A DNA stretch of 64,000 bases, from NCBI GenBank assembly GCA_027486755.1, contig JAIXOM010000013.1, positions 35,358 through 99,357 of the forward strand, read 5' to 3'. The translations under genes and the position numbers were made by a program. Below, one piece after another: positions 34,087-42,917 of the stretch (the stretch's first letter is position 1; each line of letters starts with the position of its first letter). This stretch comes from Comamonadaceae bacterium. Lineage in GTDB: Bacteria; Pseudomonadota; Gammaproteobacteria; Burkholderiales; Burkholderiaceae_C. Under the pieces are notes generated by a model. It was not told the origin of the DNA, made no database searches, and worked only from the letters and a program-made list of their open reading frames with translations.

Positions 34087-35220
34087 TTATTGAGGGGCGA
34101 CGACGAACTTGCCGTCCTTGACCATCAGGAAGCTCGAACCATAGGTCGGGATGCGGTCCACATAGCTGTACCTGCCCGTGCCCACAACCACAGGCACGTC
34201 CTTGGTCCTGGTCAGCGCGTCGCGGATGCGCTCACGGGTGGGGTTCGGGCCTGCGGCCTTGACGGCGTGCGCCACCACCATCATGTAGCTGTAGCCAAGA
34301 GCGGCCCAGTTGTCGGCGTCCTTGCCGGTTTTAGCTTTGTAGGCCGCGGCGAAAGCTTGCGAGGCCGGGGTGTTGCCGCCCGGGGTCCAGTCGGAGTTGA
34401 AGACCAAGCCTTCCACCGCCGCGCCGCCGATCGAGATCAGCTGCGGCGAGGACAGACCGGTCTGGCCAATCAGCTTGACGCTGGCCGGCAGGCCCGCTTG
34501 CTTGAGCTGGATGGCCAGGTTCGCAGCCGAGGGGCCCAGCGTGAACAGCACCACGCAATCGGGCTTGGCAGCCACGATGCGGGTAGCGATGGTGGAGAAG
34601 TCCGAATCGGCCTGCTTGATGCCGGTGCGGTCGACAAACTTCATGCCACGCTTTTGGGTGTGCTCTACGAAAAGGCGCTCCAGATCGACATAGGCCTCGT
34701 TGTCAGAAAAACGGATGGTCGCGCAGGAGCGGACCTTGGCCACGTCCATGGCGTAATCGCCCAACTGCGGCATGGTGATGGACGGCGGCTGGGCAGAGAT
34801 AAAACCCCAAGGCCCGGCATTGAGCATGCTCACCGCATTGGTCATGGCCTTCATACCAATCTTGGCATCATTGGCCACACCGGCCGAGGGAATGGCTTCC
34901 ACTGCGGTGGTGGGCCCCAAAATGAACAACACGCTGGGATCGGCGGCATAGCGCGTGATGGCGGCCATGGCCTGCGCGCGTGCGGACGCGCTGTCTGCCA
35001 CCTCGACAACAATGCGGTCGTTGCCCAGGAACTTGCTCGCATTGAGCTCGTCGGCGGCGAACCTCATGCCCTCGGAAGCCGGCACGCCGACAAACGATGC
35101 GACGCCGGTGAGCGCCTGCAAGATCACGATCTTGCGGTCGGCGGCCAGCGAGGCCTGAGTGGCCAACCCCAGAGCGGAAAAGAGGGCCAGACTGTACAGA
35201 TTGCGGCGAAAAGAGGTCAT
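34087..35220 (-). CDS. LIV-type ABC transporter substrate-binding protein
   Basis: This 377-residue periplasmic protein has a signal peptide (NLYSLALFSALGLATQASLA, cleaved near residue 27) and a type I periplasmic-binding fold (IVILQALTGVASFVGVPASE, LGPTTAVEAIP). Homologues in aromatic-degradation operons bind aromatic or aliphatic carboxylates. It is the first gene of an eleven-gene minus-strand unit ending at 25605. The gap to the upstream GntR gene carries paired repeats that may be its operator. Confidence 0.9.
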   Translation of the reverse strand: MTSFRRNLYSLALFSALGLATQASLAADRKIVILQALTGVASFVGVPASEGMRFAADELNASKFLGNDRIVVEVADSASARAQAMAAITRYAADPSVLFILGPTTAVEAIPSAGVANDAKIGMKAMTNAVSMLNAGPWGFISAQPPSITMPQLGDYAMDVAKVRSCATIRFSDNEAYVDLERLFVEHTQKRGMKFVDRTGIKQADSDFSTIATRIVAAKPDCVVLFTLGPSAANLAIQLKQAGLPASVKLIGQTGLSSPQLISIGGAAVEGLVFNSDWTPGGNTPASQAFAAAYKAKTGKDADNWAALGYSYMMVVAHAVKAAGPNPTRERIRDALTRTKDVPVVVGTGRYSYVDRIPTYGSSFLMVKDGKFVVAPQ

Positions 35221-35258
35221 GTTGCTTGTCTCCCGATGATGGTTAGTGACCGAATTTT

Positions 35259-35290
35259 TATACTGGCCATACGGTACAGGTATATTGGCC
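35259..35290. promoter_or_regulatory. Direct-repeat candidate operator before the liv operon
   Basis: TATACTGGCC at 35259-35268 and TATATTGGCC at 35281-35290 differ by one base and start 22 bases apart, about two helical turns. On the minus strand a TATAAA element overlaps the first copy and may be the -10 of the livK promoter. The arrangement suits binding by the FCD-type GntR protein encoded next to it. Confidence 0.5.
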
Positions 35291-35306
35291 GATAAGTCAA
35301 CCCGGA

Positions 35307-36080
35307 TTACGCGTAGTCGATGTACAGCACCGGCCTGGGACCGCTGGAGATGTACTCGGCCAGCACGTCGCCCTGCACCGTCACATGGCCGCGCATCAGG
35401 GTGTAGACCTCATCGGCCTTACTGGCTGACAGCAGTTCCAGGATGTGCCGATGGTCGTCGTTATTGGCCTCGGGTCGCCCCTGGGCCCGCAACTGGAACA
35501 TGCGGTAAGGGTTCATGCGCACTGCGAGATTGCGGGTGATGTCGAACAACACATCATTGTGTGCAGCCCGCCACAGGGCCAGGTGAAAACGAGCGCCCTG
35601 GCGACCAAATTCATCCTGGTCGTTCTTGGCCAGGGCGGCCTCGGACAGGCGCTGGATCTCCGTCAGATTGCGCAGCTCGGCTTCGGTGATGCGGCGCGCG
35701 GCAATGCGGGCGCAAGTGGCTTCCAATTCGGAAAGGGTCTCGAAAGACTGGATCAGCCGACGCAGATCCAAGGGGGCCACCACCGCCCGCTGGCGGGACG
35801 GTTTTTCGACCAGGCCCGCCTCGATGAGCTGCAAAAGGGCCTCTCGAACGGGCGTGCGGGAGACCGAGAACCGCTTGGCAATCAGATCCTCGTCCAGGGG
35901 AGAGTCGGGCGGCAAGCGGCCTGTAAAGATGTCCCTCTCGATCGCGCTGCGAACAATCTCACACTGGGTGAGCTTGGGCGTGTCGCCGCTCTTGAGCCGC
36001 CCCCGGGCGGGCGACGCAGGGAGAGCCGCGGGCCTCTCCTCGGCCGCCGAGGCGGCGGAAACCGCTTTTTTTGACTTCAT
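35307..36080 (-). CDS. GntR-family (FCD) transcriptional regulator
   Basis: This 257-residue regulator has a Lys/Ala-rich N-terminal extension of about 35 residues, then the winged helix (IVRSAIERDIFTGRLPP, AKRFSVSRTPVREALLQLI) and an FCD domain (ELEATCARIAARRITEAEL, FHLALWRAAHNDVLFD). It lies between the liv operon, on the same strand, and a divergent CoA-ligase operon. It can thus control both: transport on one side, CoA activation and beta-oxidation on the other. The ligand is probably a pathway acid or CoA ester. Confidence 0.92.
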   Translation of the reverse strand: MKSKKAVSAASAAEERPAALPASPARGRLKSGDTPKLTQCEIVRSAIERDIFTGRLPPDSPLDEDLIAKRFSVSRTPVREALLQLIEAGLVEKPSRQRAVVAPLDLRRLIQSFETLSELEATCARIAARRITEAELRNLTEIQRLSEAALAKNDQDEFGRQGARFHLALWRAAHNDVLFDITRNLAVRMNPYRMFQLRAQGRPEANNDDHRHILELLSASKADEVYTLMRGHVTVQGDVLAEYISSGPRPVLYIDYA

Positions 36081-36093
36081 GAGTCCTCCCTGA

Positions 36094-36109
36094 ATATATT
36101 TTTCTTAGA
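36094..36109. promoter_or_regulatory. AT-rich 16-base element shared with 55533-55548
   Basis: ATATATTTTTCTTAGA lies 14 bases upstream of the GntR start, in the 77-base divergent gap. The same 16 bases with one C/T change occur at 55533, upstream of an ABC binding-protein gene. It may be a promoter or operator element; two copies are too few to decide. Confidence 0.3.
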
Positions 36110-36157
36110 CTTGATTTATAAAAGATACGCTATCATGGATTAAGCGCGTGGTCGATT

Positions 36158-37825
36158 GTGAGTCAATCTCCTCCCAAAACGCTAGATCAGATGCTAACTT
36201 TTCCGCCTTTCGAGCCGCACTTCCCGCGCAAGCGCTGGACCCTCCCTCAGGTGTTGGAGCAGCAGGCCAGGGTGTATCCCAAGCGCCCCTTTCTTTCATG
36301 GACCGACGCTGGGCCGACATGGACATTCAGCCAGACCAACGAGCAGGTCAACCGCCTGGCGCATGGCTTGGCCGCGTTCGGGGTACGCCAGCACGAGCGC
36401 GTCTGCATCCTGCTGCCCAATTGCCCTGAATTCATCTTTGCCTGGTTCGCGCTCAATAAACTGGGCGCGGTCGAGGTGGCCATCAGCGATGCCTACAAGG
36501 GCAGCTTCTTAGCCCATCCGCTGGCATTGGCTCAGGCACGCATCCTGGTGACCACCGCCCGTCTGGCCGAACGGCTGCGTGACATCGAAGACGAGATTGC
36601 GATCACCGACCTGATCCTGGTCGACGAGCCCGACAGCGAGCCAGCACCGCAGGCGCCGCCTTTCAAGAAAATGCGCCTGCACCGATTGGCCGATCTGTAC
36701 GCGCCGCAGGACCACAACCCGGGTGTCTTGGTCAGCACCAGCGATGCAGCAGCCGTGTTGCTGACCTCGGGCACCACCGGGCCCTCCAAGGGCGTGGTGA
36801 TGCCCCATTCGCAGTTTTACTTCTTCGCGGAAGAAGATGTGCAACTGATGCAACTGGGCCCAGACGATGTCTATATGACGGGGTTTCCGCTGTTTCACGG
36901 CAATGCGCAGTTCCTCACCGTCTACCCCTGCCTGATCGCCGGCGCGCACTGTGTGCTCTATCCGCGCTTTAGCGCCTCGGACTGGGCCGGACGTGCCCGC
37001 CGCAGCGGCGCGACGGTGACCAACCTCCTGGGCGCAACCATGGCCTTCATCAGCGCCCAGCCGCCCTCGCCTGACGACCGTGCACACAAGCTGCGCTGCA
37101 TCTATGCCGCGCCCTTGTCGGTCGACCTGGCCGGCCCCTTCACCGAGCGCTTCGGCCCGATTCAATTCGTCGATGGCTTTGGACAGACCGAGATTTCCAA
37201 TGTCTTCATGACCCCGCCGGGTGCGCCGCGGCCGCCGGGCGCCAGTGGCGTCTTGGTCGACCAATGGTTCGAAGTCCGTTTGGCCGACCCGGAGACGGGC
37301 GAGCCTGTGCCTGAGGGCCAGGTTGGCGAATTGTTGGTACGCCACAAGCATCCGGGCATCATTTCCACCGAATACCTGGGCATGCCGGACAAGACCATTG
37401 AGTCCAGGCGTGACCTGTGGTTCCACACCGGCGATGCGCTCAGGCGTGATGCGCAGGGCTGGTACTACTTTGTCGACAGGGTCAAGGATGCGCTGCGCCG
37501 CCGCGGCGAAAACATCTCTTCCTTCGAAGTTGAGGCGGTGCTGCGCAGCCACGCGAGCGTGGCCGACTGCGCGGTCATTGGTGTACCGGCCGACCAGCAA
37601 GCCGGCGAGGACGAGGTCATGGCCTTCCTCGTGCCCCGCGACGGCGCTGAGCTGGACTATGAACAGATCTGGGCCTGGTGCGAGGCCCGCATGCCTGCTT
37701 TCATGGTGCCGCGCTACCTGGAAGCCATGGCTGAACTGCCCCGCACACCCACCGAAAAGGTGCGCAAGAAGCAGTTGCGCGAGCAAGGCGTGGGGCCGCG
37801 CACCCGCGACCGCACGCGCCCCTGA
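36158..37825 (+). CDS. AMP-forming acyl-CoA ligase (CaiC-like)
   Basis: This 555-residue ligase has AVLLTSGTTGPSKGVVMPH as its nucleotide loop, FVDGFGQTEISNV, WFHTGDALRRDAQGWYYFVD, RVKDALRRRGENISSFEVE and the catalytic lysine in TPTEKVRKKQLRE. It resembles crotonobetaine/carnitine-CoA ligases. The start is most likely GTG at 36158, since no ATG appears before residue 12 (36191). It is the first gene of a plus-strand operon running to 44535 and activates the acid that the following enzymes degrade. Confidence 0.9.
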   Translation: MSQSPPKTLDQMLTFPPFEPHFPRKRWTLPQVLEQQARVYPKRPFLSWTDAGPTWTFSQTNEQVNRLAHGLAAFGVRQHERVCILLPNCPEFIFAWFALNKLGAVEVAISDAYKGSFLAHPLALAQARILVTTARLAERLRDIEDEIAITDLILVDEPDSEPAPQAPPFKKMRLHRLADLYAPQDHNPGVLVSTSDAAAVLLTSGTTGPSKGVVMPHSQFYFFAEEDVQLMQLGPDDVYMTGFPLFHGNAQFLTVYPCLIAGAHCVLYPRFSASDWAGRARRSGATVTNLLGATMAFISAQPPSPDDRAHKLRCIYAAPLSVDLAGPFTERFGPIQFVDGFGQTEISNVFMTPPGAPRPPGASGVLVDQWFEVRLADPETGEPVPEGQVGELLVRHKHPGIISTEYLGMPDKTIESRRDLWFHTGDALRRDAQGWYYFVDRVKDALRRRGENISSFEVEAVLRSHASVADCAVIGVPADQQAGEDEVMAFLVPRDGAELDYEQIWAWCEARMPAFMVPRYLEAMAELPRTPTEKVRKKQLREQGVGPRTRDRTRP

Positions 37826-37845
37826 GAACCCCGCGAAGACCGAGC

Positions 37846-38637
37846 ATGAGCACCCCAGCCCCAACGGTATTGATGGACCTGCATGGCCAGGTCGCTGTGA
37901 TCACCCTGAACCGACCGGAGGTCGGCAACGCCTTCAACGAGGAGGTGCGGCATCGCCTGCCTGAACTTTTGGAAGGCCTGGACAAGGATGAGCGCTGTGC
38001 GGCCATCCTGCTGTGCGGCGCGGGCGAGCGTGGCTTTTGCGTCGGCGCCGACATCAAGGAGCAGCGGGTGATCGGCAGCTCGGTGCAGGAACGTCGCCGA
38101 CTGCGCGACAACGCCTGGATCGACAGAGTGGCCCATGTTTCCAAGCCAGTGATTGCCGCCATCCATGGCTATTGCCTCGGTGGCGGGCTGGAGCTGGCGC
38201 TGGCCTGCGACATCCGGGTGGCTGCCAAAGATGCAGTCTTCAGCCTGCCCGAGACCGGGCTTGGACTGATTCCCGGCGGCGGCGGCACGCAGCGTCTGCC
38301 CCGGGTGATCGGGCTGGGCCGTGCCCTCGACCTGATGCTCAGCGGTGACCGCATCGATGCAGCGCAGGCCCATGCGATGGGCCTGGTCAGCCGGCTTTGC
38401 GAGGACCGTGACAGCCTCTTGGTGCAAGCGCGTACGCTGGCCGAGCGCATCGCGGCCCGCCCGCCTACCGCCACCGCCTACGCCAAAGAGGCCGCCAAGT
38501 CCGGCATGGAGCTGGATCTGCAGGCCGGCCTGACGCTCGAAAAATCCCTTTTCGCGCTGCTGATGGCTACCGAGGACCGGGCCGAAGCTGCGCTGGCATT
38601 CAAGGAAAAACGGCCGCCCCAATTTAAAGGCCGATGA
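37846..38637 (+). CDS. Enoyl-CoA hydratase
   Basis: This 263-residue crotonase has both catalytic glutamates in their usual motifs: LGGGLELALACD and FSLPETGLGLIPGGGGTQRL. The oxyanion hole is in FCVGADIKEQ. It adds water to a 2-enoyl-CoA. It lies 20 bases after the ligase gene and 13 before the 3-hydroxyacyl-CoA dehydrogenase, matching the order of beta-oxidation steps. Confidence 0.93.
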   Translation: MSTPAPTVLMDLHGQVAVITLNRPEVGNAFNEEVRHRLPELLEGLDKDERCAAILLCGAGERGFCVGADIKEQRVIGSSVQERRRLRDNAWIDRVAHVSKPVIAAIHGYCLGGGLELALACDIRVAAKDAVFSLPETGLGLIPGGGGTQRLPRVIGLGRALDLMLSGDRIDAAQAHAMGLVSRLCEDRDSLLVQARTLAERIAARPPTATAYAKEAAKSGMELDLQAGLTLEKSLFALLMATEDRAEAALAFKEKRPPQFKGR

Positions 38638-38650
38638 AGGAGGAGACCGC

Positions 38651-39547
38651 ATGAACCCCGAAAAAACCGTCGTCGTGGTGGGCGCTGGCCTGATGGGCAG
38701 GGGCATCGCCCATGCCTTTGCCGCCACCGGCCACACCGTGACCCTGGTCGACACCCAAGCCCAGGCCCTGGAGCGGGCGCGGCAGACCATCGAGAAAATC
38801 CTGGCCGACGGCGTGCGCCTGGGCAAGAGCAGCCAAGACGATGCCAGCGCCGCCCTCGCCCGTCTGCACAGCTCAAGCGGCCTTGATGCCGCGCCCGAGC
38901 ATGCTGGCCTGGTCATCGAGACCGCCACCGAGAAGATGGATATCAAGCAGGCCATCGTGCGCGAGGCGGAAAGCCGCTTTGGCGATGACACGGTGATCGC
39001 CACCAATACCTCGGCACTGAGCATCACCGAGATCGCCAGCGTAGCCCGCCTGCCGGGCCGCGTGATCGGCATGCACTTTTTCAATCCGGTGCACAAGATG
39101 AAGCTGGTAGAAATCGTGCGTGGCCTGGAGACCAGCGCGCAGACCGTGGCCAAGGCCCGCCAGTGGTCAGACGCGATCGGCAAGACCTCGATCGAGGTCA
39201 ATGAGGCGCCCGGCTTTACCACCAGCCGCATCTCGGCCCTGCTGGGCAATGAAGCCATGTACATGCTGGCCGAGGGCGTGGCCAGCGCCGAGGACATCGA
39301 TACCTCGCTGCGCATGGCTTTCAACCATCCGATGGGCCCGCTCGAACTGGGGGACCTGACCGGCTGGGACACCCGTCTGTCCGTGCTGCAGTACCTGCAC
39401 CAGACCCTGGGCGAGAAATTCAGGCCCTGCCCGCTGATCATCAAACTCGTCAAGTCAGGGCGCCACGGCCGCAAAACCGGCCGGGGAATCTATGAATACG
39501 ATGACAAGGGCGTGCGCATCCCCAACTCTGGAGTGAGGCCTTTCTGA
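38651..39547 (+). CDS. 3-hydroxyacyl-CoA dehydrogenase
   Basis: This 298-residue enzyme has the NAD motif VVGAGLMGRGIAHAF and the catalytic segment GMHFFNPVHKMKLVEIV, with the general-base His paired to a Glu. The C-terminal domain includes FNHPMGPLELGDLTGWD. It oxidises 3-hydroxyacyl-CoA to 3-oxoacyl-CoA; the closest named types are Hbd and PaaH. Its stop overlaps the thiolase ATG by one base, so translation is coupled. Confidence 0.93.
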   Translation: MNPEKTVVVVGAGLMGRGIAHAFAATGHTVTLVDTQAQALERARQTIEKILADGVRLGKSSQDDASAALARLHSSSGLDAAPEHAGLVIETATEKMDIKQAIVREAESRFGDDTVIATNTSALSITEIASVARLPGRVIGMHFFNPVHKMKLVEIVRGLETSAQTVAKARQWSDAIGKTSIEVNEAPGFTTSRISALLGNEAMYMLAEGVASAEDIDTSLRMAFNHPMGPLELGDLTGWDTRLSVLQYLHQTLGEKFRPCPLIIKLVKSGRHGRKTGRGIYEYDDKGVRIPNSGVRPF

Positions 39548-40719
39548 TGGCAAACGTGGTCATTGTCGAAGCCGCGCGCACGCCGGTGGGTCGTTTCCGG
39601 GGCGGGCTCAAGGATGTGCGGGCCGATCACCTGGGCGCGGCGGTGCTGGGCGCGCTGGTCGAGCGCGCGGGGCTGGCGCCGCAGCAAGTCGATGACGTGG
39701 TCTTCGGCTGCGTCTCGCAGGTCGGCGAGCAATGCGGCAACATCGCGCGCACCGCGCTGCTGTCGGCCGGCTGGCCCGAGTCCATCCCTGGCATGACGGT
39801 GGACCGCAAGTGCGGCTCCTCCGAGGCGGCGGTTCACGTGGCCATCGGCTCGCTCGCCGCTGGCCAGGCCGACGTGGTGATCGCCGGCGGGGCCGAAAGC
39901 ATGACGCGGGTGCCCATGGGCGGCAACCGGGATGTGCATGGCAAGCCCTTTGGCTGGCGGCTTAATGAGCGCTTTGCCCTGACCTCGCAGGGCGAGGCCG
40001 CCGAGCGGCTGTGCGACCTCTGGCAACTCGACCGGGCGGCGCTGGACGACTACGCCATCGAGAGCCACGGCCGCGCCGCCCGCGCGGCCGACGCCGGCCA
40101 CTTCGACCGCGAGATCGTGCCGGTGTCGCTGGCCGACTGGAGCGAGCGCGAATCAGGTGCCGAAGGCGTGCTCAGCCGGGACGAGACCATCCGCCGCGAC
40201 ACCAGCCGCGAAAAGCTGGGCACCCTCAAGACCAGTTTCCGGCCGGAGGGCGGGCGCGTGACGGCGGGCAATGCCTCGCAGATTTCCGACGGCGCGGCCG
40301 CCCTGCTGCTTGCGCGCGAAGACCATGCGCGCAAGCTCGGCCTGCGCGCCCGCGCGCGCATCGTCGCCAGCGCCACCGTCGGCTCGGACCCGGTGCTCAT
40401 GCTCACCGGCCCGATTGCCGCCACGCGCAAGGTGCTCGAGCGCGCCGGCCTGCGGCTGGACGACATCGACCTGTTCGAGGTCAATGAAGCCTTCGCGCCC
40501 GTGCCCATGGTGTGGATGCGCGAGTTCGGCGTGGGCCACGAACGTCTGAACGTCAACGGCGGAGCGATCGCGCTCGGCCACCCCCTGGGCGGCAGCGGCG
40601 CGCGCATCATGACCACGCTGCTGCACGAGATGGAGCGCCGCCAGGTCCGTTACGGCCTGCAGGCGATCTGCTGCGCCGGTGGCCTGGGCACGGCCACCAT
40701 CATCGAACGTCTGGGCTGA
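39547..40719 (+). CDS. Acetyl-CoA C-acyltransferase (thiolase)
   Basis: This 390-residue thiolase has the nucleophile Cys89 in TVDRKCGSSEAAV, the histidine in ALGHPLGGSGARI and the second cysteine in CCAGGLGTATI. It cleaves 3-oxoacyl-CoA with CoA and completes one round of beta-oxidation. It follows the dehydrogenase with a TGATG overlap. Local base composition is very GC-rich. It is catalytically complete, unlike the thiolase-like protein at 42918. Confidence 0.94.
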   Translation: MANVVIVEAARTPVGRFRGGLKDVRADHLGAAVLGALVERAGLAPQQVDDVVFGCVSQVGEQCGNIARTALLSAGWPESIPGMTVDRKCGSSEAAVHVAIGSLAAGQADVVIAGGAESMTRVPMGGNRDVHGKPFGWRLNERFALTSQGEAAERLCDLWQLDRAALDDYAIESHGRAARAADAGHFDREIVPVSLADWSERESGAEGVLSRDETIRRDTSREKLGTLKTSFRPEGGRVTAGNASQISDGAAALLLAREDHARKLGLRARARIVASATVGSDPVLMLTGPIAATRKVLERAGLRLDDIDLFEVNEAFAPVPMVWMREFGVGHERLNVNGGAIALGHPLGGSGARIMTTLLHEMERRQVRYGLQAICCAGGLGTATIIERLG

Positions 40720-40724
40720 CAGCG

Positions 40725-41735
40725 ATGCAAACCGTCACTGTCGGCCACGCCGGGCTGCGCAGCAGCGCCATCGGCCTGGGCTGCATGGGCATGTCCGAGT
40801 TTTACGGGCAGGCCGATGATGCCCAGTCGCTGCGCACCCTGGAGCGCGCTTTCGAACTGGGCGTAACCCACTACGACACCTCCAATGTCTATGGCCGTGG
40901 TCACAATGAACGCCTGCTGTCGGGCTTTCTCAAGGGCCGGCGCGACGCCATCATGCTGTCGAGTAAGTTCGGCGTGGTGCGCGACCCCGACGGCCCCTCC
41001 GGCAGCACCTACGACCGCGGCATCGATAATTCGCCGGCCTACATGCGCCAGTGCCTGGAAGAATCGCTGGCGCGGCTGGATGTGGATTGCATCGATCTCT
41101 ACTACGTCCACCGGGCCGACCCGAACGTGCCTATCGAGGAGACGGCCGGCGCGCTGGCCGATCTGGTGCGCGCCGGCAAGATCCGCGGCTACGGCCTGTC
41201 CGAGGTCTCGGCCGATCTGCTGCGCCGCGCCCACACAGTGCATCCGGTGTCGGCCATCCAGTCCGAGTACTCGCTGTGGACGCGCGAGCCCGAGCTCGAC
41301 GTGCTGCCCACCTGCCAGGAGCTGGGCATCCGCTTCATCGCCTACAGCCCGCTCGGTCGCGGCTTTCTGACCGGTGCCATTGCCAATGCGCAGCAGCTGG
41401 GCAGCGACGACTTCCGCCTGTCCTCGCCGCGCTTTCAGGGCGAGAACTTTGACAGAAATCTGGCCATCGTCGAGCAACTGCGCCAGCTGTGTGCGGCCAA
41501 AAATTGCACGCCCAGCCAGATTGCGCTGGCCTGGATCATGGGCCGCGAGCAGGCCATCATTCCCATCCCTGGCACCAAGCGCATCAAATACCTCGAAGAA
41601 AACGTCGGCGCCACCTCGATCAGCCTGTCGGCGCAAGAGCGCATGGCGCTTGAGGCCCTGCTGCCGATTGGCGGTGCAGCCGGCACGCGCTACGCATCCG
41701 ATTTCAAGGGCGCTCCGCGCCCAGCCACATCCTGA
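40725..41735 (+). CDS. Aldo/keto reductase
   Basis: This 336-residue TIM-barrel oxidoreductase has the catalytic residues Asp51, Tyr56 and Lys81 (THYDTSNVYG; LSSKFG) and the histidine in YYVHRAD. Late motifs IAYSPLGRGFLTG and PIPGTKRIKYLEENVGA are typical of the AKR13-like group, which uses NADPH. It starts only five bases after the thiolase stop. An aldehyde or ketone intermediate of the pathway is the likely substrate. A frame extending upstream to 40512 is a shadow of the thiolase gene. Confidence 0.9.
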   Translation: MQTVTVGHAGLRSSAIGLGCMGMSEFYGQADDAQSLRTLERAFELGVTHYDTSNVYGRGHNERLLSGFLKGRRDAIMLSSKFGVVRDPDGPSGSTYDRGIDNSPAYMRQCLEESLARLDVDCIDLYYVHRADPNVPIEETAGALADLVRAGKIRGYGLSEVSADLLRRAHTVHPVSAIQSEYSLWTREPELDVLPTCQELGIRFIAYSPLGRGFLTGAIANAQQLGSDDFRLSSPRFQGENFDRNLAIVEQLRQLCAAKNCTPSQIALAWIMGREQAIIPIPGTKRIKYLEENVGATSISLSAQERMALEALLPIGGAAGTRYASDFKGAPRPATS

Positions 41736-41744
41736 GGAGCTGTC

Positions 41745-42908
41745 ATGTCCCCACTCGAATGGAATTTGTGGCCCTGGCCCTTTTTCGACGCCGCCCATCA
41801 TGAGTTGGCCGAGCGCGTCAAGCACTGGAGTGCCCAGCAGCATGGCCAGAGCTATCCCGACATGGCCAGCGAATGCCGGGCCATCGTGCGCAGTCTGGGC
41901 GCAGCTGGGCTGCTGGATCACTGCGTGCCGCCCGGCGACGCGCCGGTGGATGTGCGCTCAGTCTGCCTGATCCGTGAAGCACTGACCTACGAACATGCCC
42001 TGTCCGATGCCATGTTCGCGATGCAGGGCATAGGCACCACGGCGATTCGGCGCTTTGGCACGCCGCAGCAGCGCGAAGCCTACCTGGAGCCCTGCCGCAA
42101 GGGCGAGCGCATCGCCGCCTTTGCACTGACCGAGCCGGAGGTCGGCTCCGATGTAGCCTCCATGACCACCACGGCGGTGCGCGAGGGCGATGACTACGTG
42201 ATCAATGGCGCCAAGACCCTGATCTCCAACGCGGGGCTGGCCGATCACTATTTGGTGACGGTACGTACCGGCGAGGCGGCCGGGGTCAAGGGCCTGAGCA
42301 TGTTTATCATTGATGCCGACACGCCGGGCCTGGAGGTCGGCGCGGCCATCGACTTCATCGCGCCGCATCCGGCCGCTTCGCTGACCTTTCGCGATTGCCG
42401 GGTGTCGGCCAGCCAGCTCATCGGTCCGGCCGGCCAGGGCTTCAAGGCGGCCATGGCGGCCTTCGACATCTACCGTCCTTCAGTAGGGGCAGCCGGCGTG
42501 GGTCTGGCCCGCAGGGCCTTGCACGAGACGCTGACACACACCAACCGGCGGCGCCTGTTTGGCAAGTCCATGCATGGCCTGGAGGGGGTGCAGATGGCCT
42601 TGGCCGAGATGGCCACTGATCTCGAAGGCGCGGCGCTGCTGGTCTACCGCGCGGCCTGGTCGCACGACGTGCGTGGCGAAAAGGGCGCCTACGAGGCCTG
42701 CATGGCCAAGCTGGCTGGCAGCGAAGCGGCGGGTCGGGTGGCCGACCGGGCCGTGCAGCTGCTCGGTGGCCTGGGCGTGACCCGGGGCCATATCGTCGAA
42801 CAGTTGTACCGCGAGGCGCGGCCCATGCGCATCTATGAAGGCGCCTCGGAAATCCAGAAGCTGGTGATCGCGCGCAACCTGATCAAAAACAGCTTGCCAG
42901 CCCTCTAA
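41745..42908 (+). CDS. Acyl-CoA dehydrogenase
   Basis: This 387-residue flavoenzyme has the usual FAFALTEPEVGSD-like region (AAFALTEPEVGSDVASM), the FAD-contact motif RRRLFGKSMHGLEGVQ and VQLLGGLGVTRG. The C-terminal RIYEGASEIQKLVIARNL holds the catalytic glutamate. It introduces the 2,3 double bond and passes electrons to ETF. No ETF genes are in the window. It is nine bases after the aldo/keto reductase, within the beta-oxidation operon. Confidence 0.92.
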   Translation: MSPLEWNLWPWPFFDAAHHELAERVKHWSAQQHGQSYPDMASECRAIVRSLGAAGLLDHCVPPGDAPVDVRSVCLIREALTYEHALSDAMFAMQGIGTTAIRRFGTPQQREAYLEPCRKGERIAAFALTEPEVGSDVASMTTTAVREGDDYVINGAKTLISNAGLADHYLVTVRTGEAAGVKGLSMFIIDADTPGLEVGAAIDFIAPHPAASLTFRDCRVSASQLIGPAGQGFKAAMAAFDIYRPSVGAAGVGLARRALHETLTHTNRRRLFGKSMHGLEGVQMALAEMATDLEGAALLVYRAAWSHDVRGEKGAYEACMAKLAGSEAAGRVADRAVQLLGGLGVTRGHIVEQLYREARPMRIYEGASEIQKLVIARNLIKNSLPAL

Positions 42909-42917
42909 AGCCCTGTG

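Noticed and set aside
37714..39474. 586-codon minus-strand frame
   Set aside because: It is antisense to the hydratase and hydroxyacyl-CoA dehydrogenase genes and has no recognisable domain.
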